DNA of 64,000 nt, from the NCBI GenBank assembly GCA_019059635.1, contig JAGVRJ010000015.1, forward strand, positions 930,001 through 994,000, given 5' to 3'. The notes beneath the pieces were generated by a model. It ran no database searches. It had not been told where the DNA came from and saw only the letters and a list, made by a program, of their open reading frames with translations. This document shows positions 23,863 to 33,571 of this stretch, piece after piece (the first letter of the stretch is position 1; the number at the start of each line of letters is the position of its first letter). Source of the stretch: Proales similis. Taxonomy: Eukaryota; Rotifera; Eurotatoria; Ploima; Proalidae. Position numbers and translations under genes: made by a program.

Positions 23863-25247
23863 TCAGGAGACAGAGGTTACCGGCTGAGCTGACGAGCCCA
23901 TTTCTTTGAGTACACGATCGAGCCACTGGAACGGTTGGTTGAGTCTTATTTCGATCCAACAGGGACACGAGCAAACGTCCTGGCGGTAGTAGTCGGCGCC
24001 CCAGCCCTTGACGAAGCTCAGCTTTATCACACACATCTGGGCCAGATCGTAGACCGCATCGTAGCCCTGTTCAATCGACTCGTTCAGCATTTGCGCGAAC
24101 AGGCGCGACTGGAAGACGCGCAAGCTGAAGCCTTTGGCTAGTTTGCAGACCGTGTTGGGATGGAACGCGTGGCTCAGATTGCAGTTGCGACTCTGAATGA
24201 ACACGGAGGCGTCGGACAAGCACTCGACATAGACGTCACCCTCGTCGTTGTAAATGTGCACACCTGAGCAGCAGCAGCAGCATTTGAGTGAGTTGAATGA
24301 GAGAGAGAAGTAAAAAGCGTTTTTCTTACCGCGGCCGATGTGTTTGCGGCAGTTTTCGATTGTACCGCTGCGGTTCACGTTGGAGAACGCGCCCAGACTG
24401 AGTCGGTTTGAACGGACACTGGTGGGCATTGTGAAGCCGTCCACAAACAGACTCGAACTTGTGGCATGGAAGAGCTCGCCGATGCGCGAATTAAGCTCGT
24501 AGTAGCCGATTGAGCACCACTTGCAGGCGTCTGCGGTGTCTCTGCTCAGCAAGTGAGCGTCTGCGGACGAGGCCATCGAACGGCCGGAGGGTGAGGCCAC
24601 ACTTTCCGTGGATAGCTCGAACGAGCAGTTGCTCATGTTGGACGCGGACGAGTTCAATTGTTGATAGCTAATACACTGATTCACCGAACGAGGAATGCTC
24701 GCCGGACTTGACACTCCGCTTGGCTGGCCAGGCGAGGAGAGGGCGTAGTTGTAAATGGCACTGTGTCCCATCGAGTACTCGATCTGCTGCGGGTCCATGA
24801 CCGACGAGAGAATCGGAATGTGCACCCGCTCGTAGTGGTAGGGGTTGATGCACACTTCGGACAGCTTGGAGCTGAACGGATAAGAGCAGCAGTCGAGCGG
24901 GCGCAGCTCTTGCGGCGATTGAAGGTCCGGCCAGCGAAATATGCGGCAATAGATGACATGTGGCAAGCCCTTGCGATGCGAGACCTGGAGACGGCCGTCC
25001 AACGACCGCTGGATGGTGATGCACTTCGAGTTGGCGCTCGGATAGGCCACGGTTCGTTCGAGCTGTTCAATGGCGCCTTAGATCAAATTGCGCAAGGCGG
25101 TCAGCTTCAGTGGTCTAATAGCGGCCTCAAGCACTTACCCGGCTTGCTCTTGAGCTTCTTGTAGAGAGAGTCGATCGCTTTGTCGACAAATTCGTCGTCT
25201 TCGTCGGTCCGCTTCCAGGCGGCCAGCTTGCTCAGCAATGACCTCAT
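23863..25247 (-). CDS. Receptor-regulated SMAD of the BMP branch (SMAD1/5/8, Mad)
   Basis: Signal transducer phosphorylated by BMP-type receptors, then moving to the nucleus with SMAD4. Three exons: 25247 to about 25137 (MRSLLSKLAAWKRTDED), a long second exon, and a third after a 66-nt intron (24264-24329). MH1 has the DNA-binding hairpin SLDGRLQVSHRKGLPHVIY and the zinc Cys/His residues around SEVCINPYHY. The linker is short and Ser-rich with a few Ser-Pro sites and no PPxY. MH2 runs from WCSIGYYELNSRIGE to the end, with L3 loop GWGADYYRQDV; the RQD triplet points to the BMP rather than TGF-beta/activin branch. The tail ends SVS, the SxS receptor phosphorylation motif. Identification as an R-SMAD is firm, the branch likely. 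Confidence 0.93.
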
Positions 25248-27582
25248 CGCGAGTAATGACTACCGATCTACAAAGCAGACAAGGCCATAAATACAATGTG
25301 CCAACTAATAGAGCACGTGCAGCTCGCCTCTGAGTGTGTGTGAAGAGGCCAGCTTTCGGCGGCTTTCTTCCATCTCTCTCTCTCTCTCGATCGATTGAAA
25401 AACAACTCAAGAGGGTGGAGGCAGATAGAGCACCGAACGAGATAGAAATAAAAGCCATCGTGCGCGCGCATTGTCGGTTTTCGAGTGCGAGTCCTACTCA
25501 AGTGAGCGGACGATGTTGGCAGTTTTTGGTAAACAAACCAACGGGCCAATGATCGACGCAGTAGCGTTCCAAAAGTCAACAACAGCGCACCAAAAACAGA
25601 GAGAGAGAGAGACAGCGACGTCGATTGGCGAGCGGAATTGTCTGTGCGCTTGTCTGTGTGTGTGTGCGGGGGAGGGCGGGTGGCCAAGGCAAATAGGGCT
25701 GAAGAAAGCGGGAGATAAGGCGATTAGGTTTTACGTAAACCGCTTTCGCTCGTCGATAAGACACCGCCAACAGGCATGTCGTCCATCTGGATTTGGTGAA
25801 GCGCACTGAGCCAACAGAGGCGGTCGCCAGCAGGTGGTCAATACAATGTCCCGTTCGAATTAATTCGCCGCGTTTATCGTCAATGCCAGAACCAATCGAG
25901 TGGCCCAATCGGACCCGCTCCGGTCAAATCCGATTTTCGTCACGTGGCCACGCTGCGCTTTTCTATTATCTATTGTCCCCGTCGGCCAGCTCATCGCTGA
26001 CTACTTTGGTTCGACTTGTCCAATTATCACGACTGGCCCTCAATGCTAATCGCCCGTTTCCGACGCCAGCTTTTTTTGTTTTTACGTATTCTGAACGCGC
26101 ACGCAGCCCATCGCATCCTGTTTGATTCGACGCGGCTTTGTATTATCAATGAGCGCCGCCTCGCCTGCTCAGACTCTGTCGGTGCCTCTCATTCTCTAAA
26201 CGCACGCAACGCGACCCTCTGGCCCTCGTCTTATCTTATCGAGCGGGCGGCCGAATGTGAATTTGATAAGTTTACTCGTCTACAGTGGAGACTGGACGAC
26301 CGTTCGATGATTGGTCTGCTCTCAATCTTGTTGTGCCCACTGGCCGTCTCCTTGCCCAGACTTGTTTACGAGTTTTTACTCAACTGTCGGCAAAAATGCA
26401 CAACAGGCCTGTTGACATTCAGACGAAGCTGTGAATGAAAACCAGAGCGAGACGCTCATGCGGTTCAGAACGCAGCTCGGAAAAGTTGCAATTTGTTTGT
26501 ATTTGTTTGGTAATCGAAAAGAACGCGCCAAATTGGGGCAACGGACGCGAGCGAGGCGAGATGAGGCCGACGTTCGGCAGAGTAAGCGATTCGCGGTCCG
26601 TCGAGAGCGAGCTTGGGAATCAGTGATGATGATGAGGAGCTATGATTCTTGAGGCAAATGAAATGAACATTATGTCGGATCGAAACAAGCCGATCGCGGG
26701 CGTTAATCGGCTTCAGGCCGAGTTTATTACGAAATTAGTAACACACAGCCGAGCAGAAAGCAACGCTCGTCGGCTTCAGGTCGACCGCTAGTCTGATCTG
26801 CAACGGCGCACTATTCGGCGCCTCATTTATCGAGTCTCCGCAAGTGTCCACCCATTCACCTAACCTTTGGCTGCTCGCGATTATTATTAATTAAAGAACC
26901 GGCCTACAATGCAAAGAGAGGGCCACCGAGAGAGAGAGCCACCGAGAGAGAGCCGCCGAGAGAGAGAGAGAGAGCCAGAGAAAGGCAATGTTCTTAGGCT
27001 CTAAATAATTCGCGCTACATTGGCTTCTCTAATGGCTCGGCCGCTCTTAGTTTCCCATTCTATTCAATGCTTGATTCGAGCAGAGACAGTCGCTCTTGAC
27101 CTGAGCGCGAAAAGCCCGATGGCATGTCCACTCGGCTCCGTCCTATTCACGGTCTAGTCGACGTCGTGGCCATAAATGTTTTTCGTTCAAGTTGTTGCTG
27201 ATTTTCTTAATTAATTTCACCTCAGACCTCAATCTCATTGATCGCAATTCTTTGCAGCTTACTCGCTCATTTCGCTCTCCTTGAGCTGTCGAGCAACGCT
27301 GTCCGAACGCTGTTTAATTTTGCTCTCTAATGTGCACAGATTTGTTCTGGCCGGGTTTGAGCTATTGAATAGAACTGCAAGTGCTACTATACACGCAGCG
27401 CACTAGACTATAACGAAAAGTAAGGAGATTGAAGAGAAAGAGGACGAGAGAAAGAGAAGCGGATAGAGAGAGAGAGAGAAAGAGAGAGAGAGAAAAGGAG
27501 GAGGAGGAAGAGGACGAGAGAAAGAAGCGGGCAAATTAATTGTGCGAACGAGCCAGCGCAAGTTAACATAAACAAGCGAACG
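25248..27582. other. 2.3-kb divergent intergenic region between SMAD and R-Ras
   Basis: The longest stretch without a gene. CT repeat at about 25373-25389 and GA at 25591-25610; a tandem repeat built from CCACCGAGAGAGAG-like units at about 26925-26985; a GA/GGA tract at 27440-27530 just before the R-Ras start. Both promoters must lie here. Open frames up to 140 residues are present, but they overlap low-complexity DNA, lack recognisable domains and show no splice context, so none was called. Confidence 0.5.
26920..26985 (+). repeat. Short tandem repeat (gagagag-ccaccg units)
   Basis: At least three imperfect units of GAGAGAGAGCC followed by ACCG or GCCG, grading into a plain GA run. Within the SMAD/R-Ras intergenic region; no gene overlap seen. 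Confidence 0.7.
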
Positions 27583-28555
27583 ATGGCAGAAGATAGAAAG
27601 CATCAAACAACGGCTGGCTCGGGCAGCGACCAGGACGCTGCAAACACCTACAAGATAATCGTTGTCGGAGCGGGCGGTGTGGGTGAGTAGACGTTCTCGA
27701 CGATTTGAACAATGGCGCTCACTTTGACTCTCACTCTAGGCAAGACGGCGCTCACTTTTCAATTCACACTGGTCAGCAAGCTCAATCTATTGCGCTAGTC
27801 GCTGCTCTAATCGTCATTCTATTCGCACAGTCATTGTTCCCGACCGACTATGATCCGACCATCGAGGACTCGCACACCAAAAACTGCATGGTCGATGGCC
27901 AGCTCGCCCGACTCGACAGTAAGATCATCTGCGGTCACCTTGTCGCCCGGTCAGTTTGATTTAGAAACGAATAGTAATCGACACTGCCGGACAAGAGGAG
28001 TTCAGCGCCATGAGGGGTAAGTTAAACGGTTGGCTACAAGGGCCAAGTGTCGCTCATCCACGTTGATACTCAAGACCAGTACATGCGAGGAGGCCAAGGC
28101 TTTCTGCTCGTCTTTTCACTCACCGAGCCCAACTCGTAAGTGAATCTCAACAAGTTCTGAGCAGGCGCGCGAGCTCAACGCCAATTGGCAGACTAGTCGA
28201 AGTCAGTCGAATCAGGCAGCAAATCCTGCGCATCAAAGACCGCGACGACTTTCCAATGATACTCATCGGCAACAAGTCCGACTTGACTCGAGACCGCAAG
28301 GTTGGTTCCTTCTCAAAGTGAGTCGGACAGACACACTGATTGGACACGCTTATCTAGGTGACCGCCGAGATGATCAGTGAACTGGCAGGATCGATGAAGT
28401 ATTACGAGACGAGCGCCAAGCTAAAGACAAACGTCGACGACGCCTTCTACGAGCTCGTTCGATACATTCGTCGCTTTCGCCTCGTGGACCGCGCAGCCTC
28501 GGGCGCCGAGAGCCAACTGCAGCGACGGCGACGACGCAAATGTGTTCTTCTTTAA
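27583..28555 (+). CDS. Ras-family small GTPase, R-Ras type
   Basis: Membrane-anchored GTP switch for adhesion and growth signalling. Seven exons with introns of about 50-65 nt, all in phase. Starting at ATG 27583, a 25-residue N-terminal extension precedes the G1 loop GAGGVGKTALTFQF. Then come the effector loop YDPTIEDSHTK, G3 DTAGQEEFSAMRDQYMR with the catalytic Gln, G4 NKSD, G5 ETSAK, a polybasic tail (RRRRRRK) and the CAAX box CVLL. CVLL, a C-terminal Leu, predicts geranylgeranylation and equals the R-Ras box; the IEDSHTK loop and KDRDDFPMILIGNKSDL also favour R-Ras/M-Ras over classical Ras. AATAAA lies at 28636. The Gly-12/13 and Gln-61 equivalents are wild type. Confidence 0.93.
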
Positions 28556-28739
28556 ACCGTTACATTTACCTTCTGTTTTGTTGTTTCATACCAAGAGCCA
28601 AAATAAGAGAAAACTTTACGCAAATAGTTGACGACAATAAAAATCTATTTTCTGCGTACCGGCTATTCTGACAGCAGCCGCAGAAGGGCAGACTTGGTGT
28701 GGCAGTTGAAGAGGCAAAAAAATAACAATAAACCACAAG

Positions 28740-28836
28740 AGCCTAGTATTGCCAGGCGGTCATCCATCCAAGTACTAACCGGGCTCGCTTAGCTTGGGTG
28801 ATCGGACGGGGCATTCAACGTGACATGGTACTAGGC
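28740..28836 (-). pseudogene. 5S rRNA-like copy with three internal deletions (97 nt)
   Basis: Compared with the 119-nt copies it lacks three blocks of about 7, 6 and 9 nt (after TTGAATGC, after AGCTAAG and after GGCAATAC). It also has several substitutions. The terminal stem is still perfectly paired (GCCTAGTA with TACTAGGC), and box C (TTAGTACTTGGATGG) survives. The loss of loop sequence should prevent normal 5S folding, so I call it a pseudogene, though a short Pol III transcript is possible. Confidence 0.8.
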
Positions 28837-29681
28837 GATGAGGGGAAAGCGGTTTAAACTTGACCATAAGTCGGCTGTCGGTTCAATAGTTGTCGAAACG
28901 AAATAGTTGTCGAGTGGCCACACCCCGAACGCAATTAATTCACTCAAACATTCGATCAGATCAGTTTAATTCTGCAAGCGACGGACATGTTTGGTAGGAC
29001 CGAGGCAAGTCTATTATTGTTGCGTTGCCTAGCAATGAGTCGAGCAACAAGTCGGGCACTGAGCAGTTGCCTCGACGACCATTTTCTATCTGATTGCATT
29101 CGAGGCGTTAGTTTGCCGCACTCGACGCCAGGAGACGGTCGCACTTTGATGCGGCTGGCATTGGACACACATACACACGAGATTGGGTCGGACGAGTGTC
29201 CATGCACATTCTCTGTCTGGCCGGAGAGCTCGCACACACTCGCTCGCTGCACTCCTCTCGAGTAGAGTGGCGTCGACGGCCATTGGGAGGAACGAGAGAG
29301 AGAGAGAGACAAAGAGAAGTAGAGAGAGAGAGAAAAGTAGAAATAAAAGGAGAAAGAGAGCGAGACAGAGAGATCGTTAGCAGTCAGAGTGCTTCGAGCA
29401 TTGCAATTCCTCGCGCGCATTCACATACACATGTACACACATACACACACCATACAGATACAGAGAGAGAGAGAGAGACACACACACGCACACGTTCAGA
29501 CACATTTGATTCGAGAGCAGCTCTGCCTGAGCCGTAGAATGACCGAGAGAAAGAGAGAAGACCAGGCGAATGTCAAGCCAGCGTCGAACGCTCACAACTC
29601 TCCTCGCTCTGCCTCCACTCGCTGCTGATTATTCGACCGACGCTAATGAGCTGACGGCGAGCATTTCTTAGATACTCGAAC
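28837..29681. repeat. Intergenic with GA and CA microsatellites before MYCBP
   Basis: About 845 bp upstream of MYCBP. A GA-rich tract covers about 29293-29375, and mixed CA and GA repeats cover about 29418-29500. The part next to the 5S copy is ordinary mixed sequence. No gene recognised. Confidence 0.55.
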
Positions 29682-30120
29682 ATGTCCTCGTACAAGCCGG
29701 GCGATAGCAAGAAGGAAGAATTCCGAAAGTACTTGGAGAAGGCCGGAGTCTTGGACGCTCTAACCAAAACGCTGGTGAATCTGTACGAAGAGCCCGAGAA
29801 GCCCAACGACGCGATCGAATTCCTCAAGCGCAATTTGTGTAATGTTCCTCTCTTGCCTGTGCAGCCATGCTCGTCTGAAATCGTGTAATCAATTCACTTT
29901 AGCCAACACGGGGCCGGACAGTGTCGAAGTGATCGAACTGACCAACGAGATCGAATCGTTGCAGTAAGTGTGCGTCACGATTGCTTGTGCTCTGCTGCTG
30001 CGATTAAAAGCGAATTAAAGAGCTCAGCTGGACCGATTGAAGAGCGAGAATGAACAGCTGAAGGAACGACTGGCCAAATACGAGCCGGCCGAGGACACGG
30101 CCACAACAACCGGCAAATGA
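29682..30120 (+). CDS. MYCBP: MYC-binding protein AMY-1
   Basis: Small adaptor that binds c-MYC and AKAP proteins in animals. Three exons with introns of roughly 60 nt; about 105 residues, as in vertebrates. The N-terminal part reads SSYKPGDSKKEEFRKYLEKAG, then VLDALTKTLVNLYEEPEKPND, matching the conserved MYCBP core with its EEPEKP motif. The second half is a coiled coil (VIELTNEIESLQAQLDRLKSENEQLKERLAKYEP by regions) ending in a short Thr-rich tail. The acceptor of the last intron (TTAAAG before A-GCT-CAG) was picked because it preserves the heptads. Identification is secure. Confidence 0.93.
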
Positions 30121-30442
30121 ACCTCACTCAGCAGTGACTCTTTCAAATGTGTGTTTTGTTGCTGCTGTCGTCGACCGCATTCTGCCACTTTCTGCCACCC
30201 GAGACCCTATTTTCAATTTGAACAAGTTCACTTGTTTCCACATTGAAGCGAATAAATTGTCCGCTCACCCTTGCAGTCTCTGTTTGTCTTGGAGGCCTCA
30301 CCTGATTGAGGGTCTAATCGCGGTCTACCGCCATCTTTGCTCGCTTGCCCGGGCAATCGTTCCTTGCCTCGGCTTATCTTGGCCATGACCACTCACGTGC
30401 CCTCATCACACTCGCATGACCCGTCAAAAAGCCCCTCTCCCT

Positions 30443-30484
<42 letters not shown>

Positions 30485-30611
30485 ATCGCTCTCTATTTTT
30501 CCCGCTGTCTTCTTGTCGCTTGCACATAAATGGCCGATGAGAACTCAGACCAATGTTAACTTGCGTCTCATTCTTCGTCTCACGCGATTTTCGTCTTATT
30601 TTGCCCAATAG
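30121..30611. repeat. Intergenic with CT microsatellite
   Basis: About 490 bp between MYCBP and the phospholipase gene. A (CT)n run at about 30441-30480 lies 130 bp before the next start codon. A GCCATCTT sequence near 30332 resembles a weak YY1 core. Nothing else stands out. Confidence 0.6.
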
Positions 30612-32974
30612 ATGAACCATACACTTGTAGTGGCCGTTTTGGTCGCATTGGCCACCCTGGGCCAGTGTGTCAAGATCGAGTCGACAATTCACAAGCAAAT
30701 GCAGTTCGACCGACGAGGCATCAAAGTCGTTCACTATGCGCACAAGACAAATGGCAGAATTGAAGTGAGCTCGGTGCCAGTCAGGAACCTGAACATCGAG
30801 CTCGACTCGGACTGGCTCGCCAAAAGTCTGTGGACTGGCGACGTCTACAACCAGACCGGGTGAGTGTGGCCGCCGTTCTGTCGAGCAGCAGCTAATCGAT
30901 TGGCCTGCCAGATGGTCGTTGCTCGAAATAGAAACGAACGGAGCAGCAGACGACCGCGACCAGGCGTTCGCTGCCGGCTTCCTCGAAGGCTTTTTGACCC
31001 GCGGTACGCATACTCGACGCCAGCAAGACTCGATCAGTGCTTTCGTCTAATCTTCATCAACAGAGCACATTTCGCTTCATCTGCTCAACACGGTCGGCGA
31101 TTTCTGCGTCGACTCGAGCACTCAGCAATGCGCTCGTCTGATCGACTTTCTGACCAACAACCTGAAATGGATGCAAAGTCAGATCGAAGCGAATCCGCAA
31201 GATCCCTACTGGCATCAGGTAGGGTCTGCTGCTTCCTCTCTTGGACAACAAAGCACCTGAGCCGATGCGGCAACAAGGTCGATTTGATTTTGGTCCAGTT
31301 CGTCGGCCTATTCCACGGCTATCGAAACCTCACCGAACGATTCGAGGCCAAACAGAGCGTGCTCGAGCCCATAATCAGAGACATAAAGCCCTACCTGAAT
31401 CTGCTGTAATTGCGAATGTCGCTCGACTCTTGGCCGACTCGTCTAATCCGATCAAAAGGGTTCTTCAGCTCAACGGAGACTTGGAAGAGTTGCTCGCCTC
31501 ATTCGATCGAGTGTCTAATCCGTTCTTGGCCGGCTCGTGTTCTGCCCTTGTCAAGGTTGGTCGATTTACTTCGCTTCTTGCTCGGCTCTTGTCCGGCTGG
31601 TCAACGATTGCCTTCAGCTGCTGCCTCGCAATCAAGACCTGCTCGTCTCGCACGAGACGTGGGGCCCGTATGAGAACATGCTGCGCATCTGCAAGCACTT
31701 TAAGCTCAATGTTCATCTCTCGCTCGACGGTTTGTTGGCAAAGTTTTCTCATTTCAGCTGCTGCCCGCCAACTCGGACATTTACGTCTCGCATGTCACTT
31801 GGACCGTGTTCGAGTCGATGCTTCGAATCCTCAAACACTACAAGTTCAACTTTCACCTGAACCGAGTTGGTAACGGCCAGTGACATGTTGACATGTCTGA
31901 CTCGTCGGGCTCAAAAGCGAAATTAAATTCTTGCTCAAACTTTAGATCCGAGCGTGGTGCCCGGCTCGCAGATCTCCTTCTCCTCTTATCCTGGAATCTT
32001 GACCTCGATCGACGACTTCAACGTTATCAACTCGGGCCTGGTCGTGCTCGAGACCACCATCGGCAACGCCAATCCTGACCTGTGGAAGTACGTGACTGCG
32101 GAGAGCAACCTCTACTGGATTAGGAACGTGGTTGCCCATCGCCTGTCGTTTCGCGGCGCCGACTGGGCCCAGTGGTTCTCAATGCACAACTCGGGCACGT
32201 ACAACAACCAGTGGATGATCATCGACTACAAACTGTTCTATCCTGGCGAGGAGCTCAGACCCGGCCTCTTCACCGTTCTCGAGCAGCTGCCCGGCAAAAT
32301 AGAATGGAGCGACAAGACCCAGGTGCTCGCCGACACCACTTACTGGGCGAGCTACAACATTGCGTGAGCGTTCATTTCTTTTCAAATTTTTAAACCTTAA
32401 CCCTAAACCGGCCCGAATGACCTTCAGCTACTATCCGGACATTTACAACATGAGCGGCACGTACGAGTCGTATCTCAAGTACGGCTCGTTCTTTTCGTAC
32501 CAGAACTCGCCCCGAGCGAGCATATTCCGTCGAGATCAGCACAAGGTCGTCGACTTGGACTCGATGATCACAATCATGAGGCAAGTCCTTCTTCAGCAGA
32601 TAATCGCCTCAATCCTACTAACTGTTGCGATCAGGTACAACAACTACACCAAAGAGCCGTTCTCTCGCTGCGAGTGCTCGCCGCCCTATTCGGGAGAGAA
32701 CACCATCTCGGCTCGGTCGGACCTAAATCCGGCCAGTGGCAAGTACCCGTTCGACGCGCTAGGACACCGCGATCACGGCGCGACCGACATGAAACTGACC
32801 AACTGGAAGATGGCGCGTAGTCTGGAGTTTATTGCCGTCTGCGGTCCGACCTACGACAACGAAGACGTGCCTCCGTTCAAATGGAGCGAGGCCGACTTTG
32901 GCAACACAACAAACCACTTTGGCCATCCGGACTTGTTCAAGTTCGATCCACAGCACATCAAATGGAGACTGTGA
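30612..32974 (+). CDS. Lysosomal/secreted phospholipase B-like hydrolase (PLBD), with alternative exon 6
   Basis: Ntn-type amidohydrolase family (PLBD1/PLBD2, fly lamina ancestor). Exons 30612-30859, 30912-31003, 31064-31218, 31278-31405, 31459-31555, then either 31618-31729 or 31758-31869, then 31946-32363, 32428-32580 and 32635-32974. Either choice gives 580 residues, the family length. A signal peptide (MNHTLVVAVLVALATLGQ) fits an endolysosomal or secreted enzyme. The nucleophile is the Cys in GSCSALVK (codon 31538-31540), where family members are cleaved. Downstream are FSSYPG, SGLVVLETTIGN, NSGTYNNQWMIIDYK, ASYNIA, SPRASIFRRDQ and GENTISARSDLNPASGKYPF. Intron 8 (32581-32634) is GC-AG and stop-free. 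The two versions of exon 6 are mutually exclusive (see findings). AATAAA at 33046. Confidence 0.94.
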
Positions 32975-33534
32975 TTGCACTCAGTCCGTCTCTCTTTCAC
33001 TGATCAAAAGTCGTCGATTTAGACCAACTTGAGACATGCTTTGACAATAAAGTTTAACTGAGACTTTGATTTCGACCTTTTGGCGACTTGCAGCCCATTC
33101 GACCCGTTTGCGAAACGAAGGATCGATGGCTATGGCCGTGATCGTTTACTTGCCAAGTGAGAGCAGTGTCGACGAGTCGATCAAGTGAATGATTTTATTT
33201 GAGTGCTCCGGGCAGAACGAAAATAGGCGCCACGGCCGGGCACAACGAGAGAGCTCGTCTCAATGACCGGCTTGTTCTCTCGTTGTTCGCCGAGCTTGAG
33301 CTACGAGCCGCTTTGCTTTTTTGTTAATACGCTCCAGTCTCCATTCTAATTTGCTTAGCTCTCTCTCACACACACACTAATGCGCACGCTTCTTTCTTTT
33401 AGTTCGCATCGCTGATATTAATTGAATCTTTTGGTTAGTTACCGAGCGCACTTTAAACAATACACACAACAATTTAAGTGCTGATACGACTGGTCCGATC
33501 ACAATTCTCTGCCGCCACTGCTGCCGCCAACACC

Positions 33535-33571
<37 letters not shown>

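Noticed and set aside
26910-27000. Repeat with regular spacing, considered as CRISPR-like
   Set aside because: Simple GA-based tandem repeat in a eukaryotic intergenic region, without unique spacers.
29196-29628. Open frames of 72-113 codons across GA/CA repeats
   Set aside because: Low-complexity Arg-Glu and Thr-His translations from microsatellites.
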